Shown here piece after piece: positions 55,387-63,838 of a stretch of 64,000 nucleotides of DNA. The DNA lies in assembly GCA_964533735.1 (NCBI GenBank), contig CAZHMD010000008.1, positions 67,933-131,932 of the forward strand. Direction: 5' to 3'. This DNA comes from UBA6107 sp964533735 (lineage in GTDB: Bacteria > Chloroflexota > Anaerolineae > Anaerolineales > Anaerolineaceae). Each line of letters starts with the position of its first letter. Positions within the stretch are counted from its first letter, which is position 1. The notes beneath the pieces are model-generated. The model had not been told where the DNA came from. It did not search any database and saw nothing but the letters and a program-made list of their open reading frames with translations. The translations under genes and the position numbers were made by a program.

Positions 55387-58300
55387 ATGACAATAAAGGA
55401 TCTTAAAAACGATGTGCCAGAGAATGGAGACCAGGCTCAACCTGGCTCTCCTGCCCCGCTGCCTTCTGATGACGGATCTACCGACCAGGTGCATTTTACA
55501 CGCGTTGAAGATTTAACCACACGCGTTATTAAACCTTCAGACAAACAACCTGGTGAAGGCATTGACATTTCGGAATCTGTTGAAGAGGCTACAGTTGTTT
55601 CAGCAGTTGTCCCTGGTGATTCACCCGCAGTCGTGATCAATAATATGCCAGATGTCCCGCCCACTTATATTCCTCCTCCCCCTGGTTCTGCTGATCCCTT
55701 ACCCGTCAAAGTTGACCTGGTTGACCTTGGGGCAACTCAAGTGACAAGCACCGCGTTGGCATCCTTATCAAGCACCAAACCCGGCAGCCCGGTTAAGGCA
55801 CCTCCTAACGGAGGCGGCACTTCTCCCGGTCAGCCTCCTGCCGGGAAAAAGAGGGATGCAAAAGGCTGTATCGTAAAACTGATCATCGCATTCTTATTCA
55901 TCATGGTTATGGGAATTGTCCTGGCAGGGGCTTTCCTCGTTTACCAGTACTATACGATCGCTGCCACCCTTCCAAGTGTGGAGGATATGCGCGATCGAGC
56001 CTCTCAATTTGAAACCACCCGTTTCTACGACCGCAATGGAGAGCTGCTTTACGAAATGATCGATCCCAATGCCGGCCGCCGATCATATATTCCGATCGAG
56101 GAAATTTCTCCATATGTGATCGCTGCCACGATTTCCATTGAAGACAAGGAATTCTATAACCATCCGGGATTCGATGCAGTGGCATTGGTGAGAGCCCTCG
56201 TTACGAACTATCTCAGCGGTGAGGTTGTTTCAGGTGCGTCAACCATCACTCAGCAGCTAGCCCGTGGCTTATTCATGGAAGAGGCGGAACGGACAGAAAT
56301 TTCTTACCGGCGCAAAGCCCGGGAGATCATCCTTTCAGCAGAAATGACCCGCCGGTACACTAAGAATGAGATCCTGGAGTTGTATCTGAATGAATTCAAT
56401 TACGGCAACCTGGCTTACGGCATTGAAGCCGCTGCTGAGACCTATTTCAACACCACCGCTGATCAACTTGATATGGCTCAGGCTGCTTTTCTGGCTGGAT
56501 TACCCCAGGCACCCGGCATTTACGACATCTTCACCAACCGTGAAGCCACCTTATTCCGCAACAAGCAGGTGGTCACCGCGATGTATGAAGTCTCAAAAGA
56601 GAAGGGCTGCATCTATGTGAGCACCATTACCGAGCGTATTTGTGTTACCGCTCAGCAGGCTGCAGACGCTTACATTGCCTCAGAGAATTACAACTTTGTC
56701 CCGCGGGCAAACCCGATGATCTACCCTCATTGGGTAACGTACATCCGTTATTTGTTGGAAACCAAATACGATGCTCAAACCATCTATCGTTCGGGTTTTC
56801 GGGTTTATACCACTCTCGATCCGGCCATGCAGCAGGAAGCTGAACGCATTGTCCGGGAACAGGTGTTGGCGCTGGTGGATAAGAACGCTACAGATGGCGC
56901 ACTGGTTGCCATCCAGCCGAAAACCGGGCAAATTCTGGCTATGGTGGGATCCACGGATTTTTATAACGAGCAAATTGCCGGGCAGATCAACATGGCCCTG
57001 CGTCCCCGGCAGCCGGGTTCCTCGATCAAACCGATCACCTACGCAGCTGCGTTCGAAAAAGGGTGGACCCCCGCCACTCTCATTTGGGATGTGCCCAGTA
57101 ATTTCCCGCCATCCGGAGATGTGAATGATACCCGCGAGCCTTATGCACCGGTCAACTACGATGGCAAATTTCACGGACCGGTGACCGCGCGCGCCGCTTT
57201 GGCAAATTCGTACAATGTGCCTGCGGTGAAGACCCTTCAATATGTCGGGATCTACGATGATCCTGCCACCCCTCAGCAGGATGGCTTGATAGCCTTCGCC
57301 CGGCGGCTGGGCATTACCACGCTTGACCGCAATGATTACGGTATGGCGCTTACTCTGGGCGGCGGTGAGGTAACCCTCTTTGACATGACTTCGGCATTCA
57401 CGGTTTTTGCCAACAATGGGCAAAAGATCGAGCCGTATGCCATTACCCGCATCGAGGATCATGAAGGCAGTTTGATCTTCCAGGCAGAAGAGCCAAAACC
57501 AACCCAGGTTATCCGCGCCGAGCACGCCTACCTGATCAATTCCATCCTTTCAGATACACAGGCTCGCATTCCCATGTTTGGCGCCAATTCCATCCTCAAC
57601 TTGCCTTTCCCGGCGGCAGCCAAGACCGGAACCACCAATGATTTCAAAGACAACTGGACGGTTGGTTACACACCTGACCTGGCAGTTGGGGTCTGGGTGG
57701 GTAATGCTGATAACAGCCCCATGCAAAACACTTCCGGGATTTCCGGCGCAGCGCCCATCTGGGCAGGATTCATGCAGTACGCCGTACCTTACCTGACCAG
57801 CAACAACCCATCCGGGTTCACCCGTCCTGAAGGAATTGTGGATAAGGTTATCTGCGCAGCCTCAGGCACGGAACCTTCTGAGTTTTGTAACAACCAGCGT
57901 TCAGAGATCTTTGCGCATGACCAGCCGCCGCTGCCCAAGGAAGAAGACCTTTGGAAACGTTTGAAAGTGGATACCTGGACAAATCTGCAGGACTCACCTG
58001 CCTGCCAGGGATACACGGCTGAAAAGTTCGTAGTCAATGTTAAAGATAAATTTGCCATCAAATGGATCAATGAAACCAGCCAGGGTAAGTCTTGGGCGAC
58101 CGGGATGGGGTTCGAGGAACCGATTATCTTTGTCCCCGCACGCGCGTGTAAGGCAGACGACCCGCGGCCAAACCTGGTCTTCGTGGGTGTCAACGACAGC
58201 CAGACCATCACCGAGAACCCGTTGGACCTGTATGCCGTGGTGGACGCAACTTCCAATTTCAAGAGTTTTTACGTTGAATTTGGCGAAGGGGTCAATCCCT

Positions 58301-58638
58301 CCTCATGGATGCGCCTGGTGGAAGAAGGGGGCAACAAATCCTCTCAACCGCAGAAATTACTCTCCTGGGATCTTTCCTCGGTTCAATCAGGAATAGTGAC
58401 CATACGCCTTTACATGAAATCGGACAACAACGGCTATGCCGAGAAGCTCTTCCGGTTGAACATCCAGGTGCCCACCCGTACTCCCACGATTACCCCAACT
58501 GCCACGTCAACCAGTACAAGCACCCCGACACCCACGCAGACATTCACTCCGGAGCCAACTTTTACTCCAACACCAACATTTACACCCACTAACCCGGTTG
58601 TGGCGACATTGGGTTTAACGGAAACACTACCACCTTAG
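55387..58638 (+). CDS. Class A penicillin-binding protein (PBP1-like)
   Basis: 1083 residues. An unusually long disordered N-terminus (about 155 residues, Pro/Ser-rich), a membrane segment at about 158-182, then the glycosyltransferase domain: ATISIEDKEFYNHPGFD (catalytic Glu), GASTITQQLARGLFM, RKAREIILSAEMTRRYTKNEILELYLN. The transpeptidase domain has SSIKPITYA (SxxK, after RQPGS), SYNVPAVK (SxN) and AKTGTTNDFKDNWTVGYT (KTG). A beta-sandwich follows, then a Thr/Pro-rich tail (TPTPTQTFTPEPTF-type). It polymerises and cross-links peptidoglycan. The stop overlaps the convergent DUF711 gene by four bases. Confidence 0.95.
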   Translation: MTIKDLKNDVPENGDQAQPGSPAPLPSDDGSTDQVHFTRVEDLTTRVIKPSDKQPGEGIDISESVEEATVVSAVVPGDSPAVVINNMPDVPPTYIPPPPGSADPLPVKVDLVDLGATQVTSTALASLSSTKPGSPVKAPPNGGGTSPGQPPAGKKRDAKGCIVKLIIAFLFIMVMGIVLAGAFLVYQYYTIAATLPSVEDMRDRASQFETTRFYDRNGELLYEMIDPNAGRRSYIPIEEISPYVIAATISIEDKEFYNHPGFDAVALVRALVTNYLSGEVVSGASTITQQLARGLFMEEAERTEISYRRKAREIILSAEMTRRYTKNEILELYLNEFNYGNLAYGIEAAAETYFNTTADQLDMAQAAFLAGLPQAPGIYDIFTNREATLFRNKQVVTAMYEVSKEKGCIYVSTITERICVTAQQAADAYIASENYNFVPRANPMIYPHWVTYIRYLLETKYDAQTIYRSGFRVYTTLDPAMQQEAERIVREQVLALVDKNATDGALVAIQPKTGQILAMVGSTDFYNEQIAGQINMALRPRQPGSSIKPITYAAAFEKGWTPATLIWDVPSNFPPSGDVNDTREPYAPVNYDGKFHGPVTARAALANSYNVPAVKTLQYVGIYDDPATPQQDGLIAFARRLGITTLDRNDYGMALTLGGGEVTLFDMTSAFTVFANNGQKIEPYAITRIEDHEGSLIFQAEEPKPTQVIRAEHAYLINSILSDTQARIPMFGANSILNLPFPAAAKTGTTNDFKDNWTVGYTPDLAVGVWVGNADNSPMQNTSGISGAAPIWAGFMQYAVPYLTSNNPSGFTRPEGIVDKVICAASGTEPSEFCNNQRSEIFAHDQPPLPKEEDLWKRLKVDTWTNLQDSPACQGYTAEKFVVNVKDKFAIKWINETSQGKSWATGMGFEEPIIFVPARACKADDPRPNLVFVGVNDSQTITENPLDLYAVVDATSNFKSFYVEFGEGVNPSSWMRLVEEGGNKSSQPQKLLSWDLSSVQSGIVTIRLYMKSDNNGYAEKLFRLNIQVPTRTPTITPTATSTSTSTPTPTQTFTPEPTFTPTPTFTPTNPVVATLGLTETLPP

Positions 58639-59858
58639 TCAATAATACGGGGTTGGATTGCAACTCGACTGGCAGAAGCCATAGGTTTAGCAACAGGTTC
58701 GGAATCAAGTGCCATCACCCGGCTTTTGGCAAAAAATTCAAAATCAAAATCTGTTTCGTCTCCGGCTTTCTTGCCGGGGATTGGCATTAAGCGCGCCGTC
58801 AACGGTTTATTTAGCCGTACGGATAACGCCCCCAGGTCCATTAAGAGAGGGATCAATTGTTCCTCATGCGTATCTCCGGGCAGGGGGATTGTATCTAGCC
58901 CGGTACCGCAGACTGCAGAATACAGCAGCAGATCCTTGAGCGTCAGGGTTCCTTCTGCGGCTCTATTTGCCAGTGTTGAATCCTCTAAAACTGCCAGCAT
59001 CAACCCGTTAAACCCGGTCCTCTGCCAGCGTCCCATATCTAGTGTGCTGGCAAAGAATGCAGCCGCCGCGAGCGAGCCGAAATCACCTAATTTGGAAATG
59101 CCCAGGGATTCAAGAGCCTTGCCCAGGGAGCACCACTCTTGAGGATACGGCGCGGGTGAAAAATCGAAACCTTTGAAAATGACCGAATGGCGCTCACAGA
59201 TTGCCTGGCATTTGTCTCCCATCATGCTCGCGTGGTGTTCGAGGACAGCCAGCAGCTCATTCAGGCCTGATTCAAGTGACTCGGCTGCTTCAAAGGCATT
59301 GACAGCTTCATCAGCGCACTCGATCGCCAGCGCAATGGCTGGCGGCTGACCAGCTTCAGAATAGGCAGCGGGCAGAAAAGGTGCATAAGGCTTGACGTTG
59401 CATAATGCGGCAAAGCGCAGGTTGGTGAATCCGTCAGGAGTCATCCCGGCGCATGCGGTGATCACTTTGGCCGCTGCCCTGGCGGCAGGCGGAAAGAGGA
59501 TGCCCCGGTCGGCAATTACCCCGCTGGTGAAGAGACCCGGGTGAGCGGAGAGTATGGACGGAATCAACTCGTAATCATGCAGTTTGGCAGGGAGGGCGGG
59601 ACCAACGGAGATGTATTGCCATCCGAGCCGGGTGGTCTCCCGGGCAAGAGCAAGGATACGATCCCTCCACTCATCCCTGCCCACAGAATGCAGCCATTGT
59701 GGGAAAGGATTTGTTGCCGCTCGTTGGGATTGCACTGTAAAACCCATTGAGGTGAGCGCAGCGGTAAGTTCAGCCGAACAACGGGACAAGTTTTCCAACG
59801 TGTTTTCGCCTGGACTGATTAAGGGGTCATAGAAACTGGTGATAGCCCGGATTTTCAT
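58635..59858 (-). CDS. DUF711 family protein
   Basis: 407 residues. The motifs GTGLDTIPLPGDTHEEQL, CAGMTPDGFTNLRFAALCNV and FDFSPAPYPQEW are those of DUF711/UPF0210 proteins (YPO-type). Biochemical role unproven. Start ATG 59858; its start overlaps the end of the SpoU gene by four bases, hence one operon. Confidence 0.85.
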   Translation of the reverse strand: MKIRAITSFYDPLISPGENTLENLSRCSAELTAALTSMGFTVQSQRAATNPFPQWLHSVGRDEWRDRILALARETTRLGWQYISVGPALPAKLHDYELIPSILSAHPGLFTSGVIADRGILFPPAARAAAKVITACAGMTPDGFTNLRFAALCNVKPYAPFLPAAYSEAGQPPAIALAIECADEAVNAFEAAESLESGLNELLAVLEHHASMMGDKCQAICERHSVIFKGFDFSPAPYPQEWCSLGKALESLGISKLGDFGSLAAAAFFASTLDMGRWQRTGFNGLMLAVLEDSTLANRAAEGTLTLKDLLLYSAVCGTGLDTIPLPGDTHEEQLIPLLMDLGALSVRLNKPLTARLMPIPGKKAGDETDFDFEFFAKSRVMALDSEPVAKPMASASRVAIQPRIID

Positions 59859-60658
59859 TGCGACCTCTGCCTTACGACTTCGTACAATAAAATCCCAGCT
59901 GCGATGGAGGCATTCAATGATTCACTTCCACCTGGCATGGGGATGTTGATGACCATGTCGGCAGCCTTTTTTGCCTCCACGCTGGTACCGTCGGCCTCAC
60001 TGCCGATGATGATCGCAATCGGTTGACGTAAATCCATCGTCCACATGCTAGTCCCTGACCCGGATTCTGCCAGGCAGACAGTCAGATTGTTTCCAGGTCG
60101 TTTGCATAAATCGGAAATTTCTTGCCAGTTGAGTGTGAGAATCGGAATACTGAAATGAGCTCCCATACCTGCACGTAAAACCTTGGGTGAAAAGGGATCA
60201 ACACAGCCTGGCGCCATGATCACCGCTTGCGCTCCTGCAGCGCTGGCAGTGCGCAGAATGGTGCCCATATTGCCGGGGTCTCCCACCTGGTCGAGGATGA
60301 GGATGAAATCAACATTTCCAATTTTTGGGTTGGGCAGCAATGGGATGACCAGGATCAGCCCTTGATCCGTTTCAGTGGCAGAGACCTTGCGCATCAGGTC
60401 AGGCGGGATTTTAATATATGCGGTTTGGCCACCCGGAATGGCGTGCAGGAGATCCATTCCCCTGGCTGAAAGCTCATCAGTGAAAAGCACTGTTTCAGGC
60501 AGTACGCCGGAACGCACCGCCTCTTCAGATAACCTCACGCCTTCAATAACGCAGGCTGAGAGCTCCTCGCGGTTTTTCTTTGATGCAAGTAATTCCCGCA
60601 CCATCTGGATCTTGGGATTTTTAAATGAAGTGATGAATTCCGGTGTCTCTACTGGCAT
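59855..60658 (-). CDS. SpoU/TrmH-family RNA methyltransferase
   Basis: 267 residues. SpoU motifs 1-3: DQVGDPGNMGTILRTASAAGA, IIGSEADGTS, IPMPGGSESLNASIAAGILLYE. The N-terminal part resembles an L30e-like substrate-binding domain. 2'-O-methylation of rRNA or tRNA; the exact site cannot be read from sequence. Confidence 0.92.
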   Translation of the reverse strand: MPVETPEFITSFKNPKIQMVRELLASKKNREELSACVIEGVRLSEEAVRSGVLPETVLFTDELSARGMDLLHAIPGGQTAYIKIPPDLMRKVSATETDQGLILVIPLLPNPKIGNVDFILILDQVGDPGNMGTILRTASAAGAQAVIMAPGCVDPFSPKVLRAGMGAHFSIPILTLNWQEISDLCKRPGNNLTVCLAESGSGTSMWTMDLRQPIAIIIGSEADGTSVEAKKAADMVINIPMPGGSESLNASIAAGILLYEVVRQRSQ

Positions 60659-60683
60659 ATTTCAATTCTACCCGAATTGGAGA

Positions 60684-60719
60684 ATTAAAAAACGGGATGA
60701 CTGTTGTGTCATCCCGTTT
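60684..60719 (-). terminator. Terminator of infC-rpmI-rplT operon
   Basis: 12-bp stem AAACGGGATGAC / GTCATCCCGTTT with a six-base loop and TTTTTTAAT on the minus strand. Confidence 0.9.
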
Positions 60720-60735
60720 GTGGATTGTTGAGTGA

Positions 60736-61086
60736 TTAAGCTGATTTGGCTTTTTCGACCACAGCCGTAAATGTTTTTGGATCGCGCACAGCGAGGTCGG
60801 CGAGCATCTTGCGGTTGAGCAGGATGTTGGCTTTGCGCAGCGCGAAAATAAATTGGCTGTAGGAAAGTCCGTTCTGGCGGGCGCCAGCATTGATACGGGT
60901 GATCCATAAGCGGCGGAGATCGCGTTTGCGGTTCTTGCGGTCGCGGGTTGCGTACCACATACTCTTCAGGCGGGCTTCATTGGCGCGGCGGATCAAACGA
61001 TGCCGACTGCCAAACTGACCCTTGGTGTACTTTAGAACTCTCTTGTGGCGTAAGTGTCCTGACGGACCGCCCTTTACACGTGCCAT
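60736..61086 (-). CDS. rplT: Ribosomal protein L20
   Basis: 116 residues, strongly basic (MARVKGGPSGHLRHKRVLKY, NGLSYSQFIFALRKANI, LADLAVRDPKTF). The family start MARVKxG fits. Binds 23S rRNA domain I and drives early 50S assembly. L20 also represses infC-rpmI-rplT in several bacteria. Confidence 0.98.
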   Translation of the reverse strand: MARVKGGPSGHLRHKRVLKYTKGQFGSRHRLIRRANEARLKSMWYATRDRKNRKRDLRRLWITRINAGARQNGLSYSQFIFALRKANILLNRKMLADLAVRDPKTFTAVVEKAKSA

Positions 61087-61182
61087 GCTTTACTCCTTTG
61101 CGTACCCCTGAGCGCCGGTTCTCACCAGTTGGATGCGCCCAACAGTCGCACTAAAACGGATGCGATGTGCCTTTTCCTCGAC

Positions 61183-61410
61183 CTATTCCATATTGGGGGC
61201 GAGACGATTGACACGCTGAATGGTCTTTTCACCTTTTACTTTAACCATTTCAGTGAACAACGCTTTGGTGCGCTTTGATGTGCGGCGGCGCAGATGGCTT
61301 TTGCCACCTTTGGTGCGCATCAAGACACCGGACCCTGTAAGGCGGAACCGTTTGGAGGTTGCCTTGTGGGTCTTCAGCTTGAACTTGCCTTTCTTTTGCT
61401 TACTTGTCAC
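61183..61410 (-). CDS. rpmI: Ribosomal protein L35
   Basis: 75 residues: KGKFKLKTHKATSKRFRLTG, HLRRRTSKRTKAL. Basic small 50S protein with the usual position between infC and rplT. GAGAGGAGTTCGCTG before the ATG. Confidence 0.97.
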   Translation of the reverse strand: MTSKQKKGKFKLKTHKATSKRFRLTGSGVLMRTKGGKSHLRRRTSKRTKALFTEMVKVKGEKTIQRVNRLAPNME

Positions 61411-61426
61411 AGCGAACTCCTCTCAA

Positions 61427-61456
61427 CAAAAATCGCGGTTGTTTGCGCAACCGCGA
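61427..61456 (-). terminator. Intrinsic terminator or attenuator between infC and rpmI
   Basis: Minus strand TCGCGGTTG-CGCAAA-CAACCGCGA followed by TTTTTG. It lies inside the infC-rpmI-rplT operon, so it must be partial or regulated. Confidence 0.75.
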
Positions 61457-61490
61457 ATTATACCAGAAAAAATTGTTTGCAGTACTTAGA

Positions 61491-62069
61491 TTATTCCGGG
61501 TTGGTGACTTTTTCAGGTTCGGCTGTTTTTTCAGCTTCAACTGGTTTCTTTTTAACCGATTTTGAAGGTGCCAGTACCATTCCCATCGTACGTCCTTCAA
61601 TATTCGGGGATTGTTCAATGATTGCCACGTCAACCAACTCTTCCGCGATTTCTTTCAGATCTTCCAGTGCGATTTCAGGGTAAGTGATCTCACGCCCTCT
61701 AAAACGGATGGTGACCTTGACCTTGTTGCCTTCCAATAACCAGCGGCGGGCATCGCGGGTTTTAAAGCCGCGGTGGTGCTCGTTGGTCTTCGGGCGCAGG
61801 CGGATCTCTTTTACTTCGATCTTCGTCTGGGCTTTTTTGGCTTCGCGTTCTTTCTTGGTTTTTTCGTAAAGGAATTTACCAAAGTCAAGCACACGGCATA
61901 CTGGGGGATCTGATGTAGGCGAGACCTCAACGAGGTCCAGCTCAGCTTCACGGGCGATCTGCAGCGCCTTCTGAATGGGCACTACTCCAATGTTCTCATT
62001 TTGTGGTCCGATCAAACGGACTTCAGCGTTGCGGATCTGCTCATTGACACGGAAATTTAGAGTACTGAT
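61491..62069 (-). CDS. infC: Translation initiation factor IF-3, with a probable AUC start codon
   Basis: 192 residues if translation starts at ATC 62067-62069: AGGAG lies six bases upstream, and the product begins (M)STLNFRVNEQIRNAEVRLIG, matching IF-3 N-termini such as the FIINEQIRAREVRLI type of B. subtilis. The nearest in-frame TTG (62013-62015) would cut off 18 residues of the conserved N-domain. E. coli infC uses AUU, and IF-3 discriminates against such codons, giving autoregulation. The C-domain (AKKAQTKIEVKEIRLRPKTNEHHRGFKTRDARRWL) is complete; a Lys/Glu/Pro tail of about 20 residues follows. Confidence 0.93.
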   Translation of the reverse strand: MSTLNFRVNEQIRNAEVRLIGPQNENIGVVPIQKALQIAREAELDLVEVSPTSDPPVCRVLDFGKFLYEKTKKEREAKKAQTKIEVKEIRLRPKTNEHHRGFKTRDARRWLLEGNKVKVTIRFRGREITYPEIALEDLKEIAEELVDVAIIEQSPNIEGRTMGMVLAPSKSVKKKPVEAEKTAEPEKVTNPE

Positions 62070-62096
62070 AGTTTTCTCCTGCTAAAAATTTAATAT

Positions 62097-62118
62097 AAGC
62101 CCGTCCAATAACGGGCTT
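62097..62118 (-). promoter_or_regulatory. Hairpin in the 5' leader of infC
   Basis: AAGCCCGT/ACGGGCTT, 8 bp, near the predicted transcription start and 28 bases before the AUC start. On the minus strand it is followed by ATATTAAATTTTT, so it could be a stabilising hairpin or a weak attenuator. Confidence 0.5.
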
Positions 62119-62129
62119 CTAATATATAA

Positions 62130-62159
62130 ATAATACCACAATCGAACACTGCGCGTCAA
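62130..62159 (-). promoter_or_regulatory. Promoter of infC operon
   Basis: Minus strand TTGACG (62154-62159), 18-base spacer, TATTAT (62130-62135). Confidence 0.7.
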
Positions 62160-62171
62160 CTAGGCAATTGC

Positions 62172-62846
62172 TCAAATTTCCTCTGGCACCAGGAATTCAT
62201 TTTTTGTTTTGGTAAGGTCGGAATAAACGCCCCTGTTTTCTTCAGGCAGGATACGCGCGATTTCATACATGATTTCATTCGTCATTTGCAGACGATTTTC
62301 ACGGTCCAGAGCCCGTCCATTGAGTTGAATCTTGAAGGGTTTGCCCACTTTAATGACCATATCAGTGCGCTTGCCAAGTTTTAATTCCTTTATGTTCTCG
62401 TTTCCATAAAAAACCACTGGCAGAATTGGTGCGCCAGAGCGAATTGCCAGCAGCGCGATGCCGGGGTAACCCTGGTTCAAGCGCCCATGTTTTGAGCGGG
62501 TTCCTTCAGGGGCAACTATGACAATTTTTTTCTGCGCGAGGGCTTCCTCTGCCAGGCGGAAGGCGGTAAAGTCAACCTCTCCGCGCTTAATGGGGATGGC
62601 GTCCCACGCTGTAAAAAGGAATTTAAAAAACAGGTTATCCCAGGTCTCGGTTTTCACAAACGCTGTCAGAGGTCTGGGATGAAGGTGGCTGAATCCAACG
62701 GGAGCGTCCAGTGAATTAATGTGGTTGGTTGCGATGATTAATGGACCTTCCATGGGGATGGAGGCAACCTCGCTCGAGTCTACCTTCAGGAATGTGCTCA
62801 GGATGGCTTTGATGGGAGGATTGATCAGGATGGACAGAAGCGTCAT
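62172..62846 (-). CDS. 1-acyl-sn-glycerol-3-phosphate acyltransferase (PlsC-like)
   Basis: 224 residues from ATG 62846 (coupled ATGA with the preceding kinase gene). HX4D motif NHINSLD near residue 41, PEGTRSK near 115, and LPVVFYG near 145 give the LPLAT fold. Forms phosphatidate from lysophosphatidate. Adjacent to a lipid-kinase-like gene, it fits phospholipid synthesis. Confidence 0.9.
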   Translation of the reverse strand: MTLLSILINPPIKAILSTFLKVDSSEVASIPMEGPLIIATNHINSLDAPVGFSHLHPRPLTAFVKTETWDNLFFKFLFTAWDAIPIKRGEVDFTAFRLAEEALAQKKIVIVAPEGTRSKHGRLNQGYPGIALLAIRSGAPILPVVFYGNENIKELKLGKRTDMVIKVGKPFKIQLNGRALDRENRLQMTNEIMYEIARILPEENRGVYSDLTKTKNEFLVPEEI

Positions 62847-63769
62847 ACTTGCAGCCTGGTGATGATCTCGAGTTCCCCGGGAAGAATTTCCACGGAGACT
62901 TCCTGGCCTTCTTCGCAAACGGTTACCCCGTCTGCGTGGCAGGGGACAACGCCGTTGACTGCCTTTACGTGGATCTTCTTCGCCTGGATGGTGCTGACAG
63001 CCGGATCCGAAGCTTGCGTGCCCTTCATGATCTTGAGCATGATCCCCACCATGGCTGATTGCGGGACCTCGCGTACCAGCAGCAGATCAAATATGCCGTC
63101 GTTGGGTTTTGCATCCGGAGCCATCATAAAACCTCCGCCCATGCGGCGCCCGTTCATGATGGAAACCATCAGTGAGGGCATCTGGAAGGTTTTACTTTCA
63201 GTGGTGATCTCCAGCATGGGTGGTTTGAAATATATGAAGATGGTCTTTATTGCAGCCACCAGGTACGAGAGCATGCCGGTTAATTTTCCTTTGGCAGCTA
63301 CGAATCCAACAACCGCATCAAACCCGATACCGACGCCATTACCGAAAAACAATCCATCCGGTCGATCTCCACCGGTTACTTTGCCGATATCGATCTTGCG
63401 GATTAGCCTGGAAGCCAGCAGGTCGCAGCATTCGTGTAGACCGACGGGTATGCCCGCGCCAAAAGCAAAATCATTCCCTCGCCCTACAGGTAGAACAGCC
63501 ATGACCGGGCACTTCTTGTTAATCTGTTTGAACTGCATCAGACCATTGAGCACCTCGTTGGCGGTGCCGTCACCACCTGCTGCAACGACCACATCGAAGC
63601 CTTCTTTGGCAGCATTGAGGGTCAATTCAGTGGCGTGTTCCGGAAAACCTGTCTGGACAATATCGTAATCCAGGCCGTATTTGGTAAGGATTTTTTCAAT
63701 TTCCGGACGCACCTTTAAACCATTGCCTTTACCGGCGGTCGGATTCAAGATGATTTTATATCGGGTCAT
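62843..63769 (-). CDS. Diacylglycerol-kinase-catalytic-domain protein (YegS/BmrU/DgkB family)
   Basis: 308 residues. NPTAGKGNGLKVRPEIEKIL opening, nucleotide-binding AAGGDGTANEVLNGL near 62, GRGNDFAFGAGIP, and FGNGVGIGFDA. Family members phosphorylate diacylglycerol or other lipids. Promoter 63810-63838; gene order dagK-like then plsC. Confidence 0.9.
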   Translation of the reverse strand: MTRYKIILNPTAGKGNGLKVRPEIEKILTKYGLDYDIVQTGFPEHATELTLNAAKEGFDVVVAAGGDGTANEVLNGLMQFKQINKKCPVMAVLPVGRGNDFAFGAGIPVGLHECCDLLASRLIRKIDIGKVTGGDRPDGLFFGNGVGIGFDAVVGFVAAKGKLTGMLSYLVAAIKTIFIYFKPPMLEITTESKTFQMPSLMVSIMNGRRMGGGFMMAPDAKPNDGIFDLLLVREVPQSAMVGIMLKIMKGTQASDPAVSTIQAKKIHVKAVNGVVPCHADGVTVCEEGQEVSVEILPGELEIITRLQV

Positions 63770-63809
63770 GGGTCCTCAGTTTACGATGGATTTTTTGGAA
63801 ACTTGCCTG

Positions 63810-63838
63810 ATTGTATGTGGATAAGCGGGTATGGTCAA
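63810..63838 (-). promoter_or_regulatory. Promoter of dagK-like/plsC operon
   Basis: Minus strand TTGACC (63833-63838), 17-base spacer, TACAAT (63810-63815). Confidence 0.7.
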
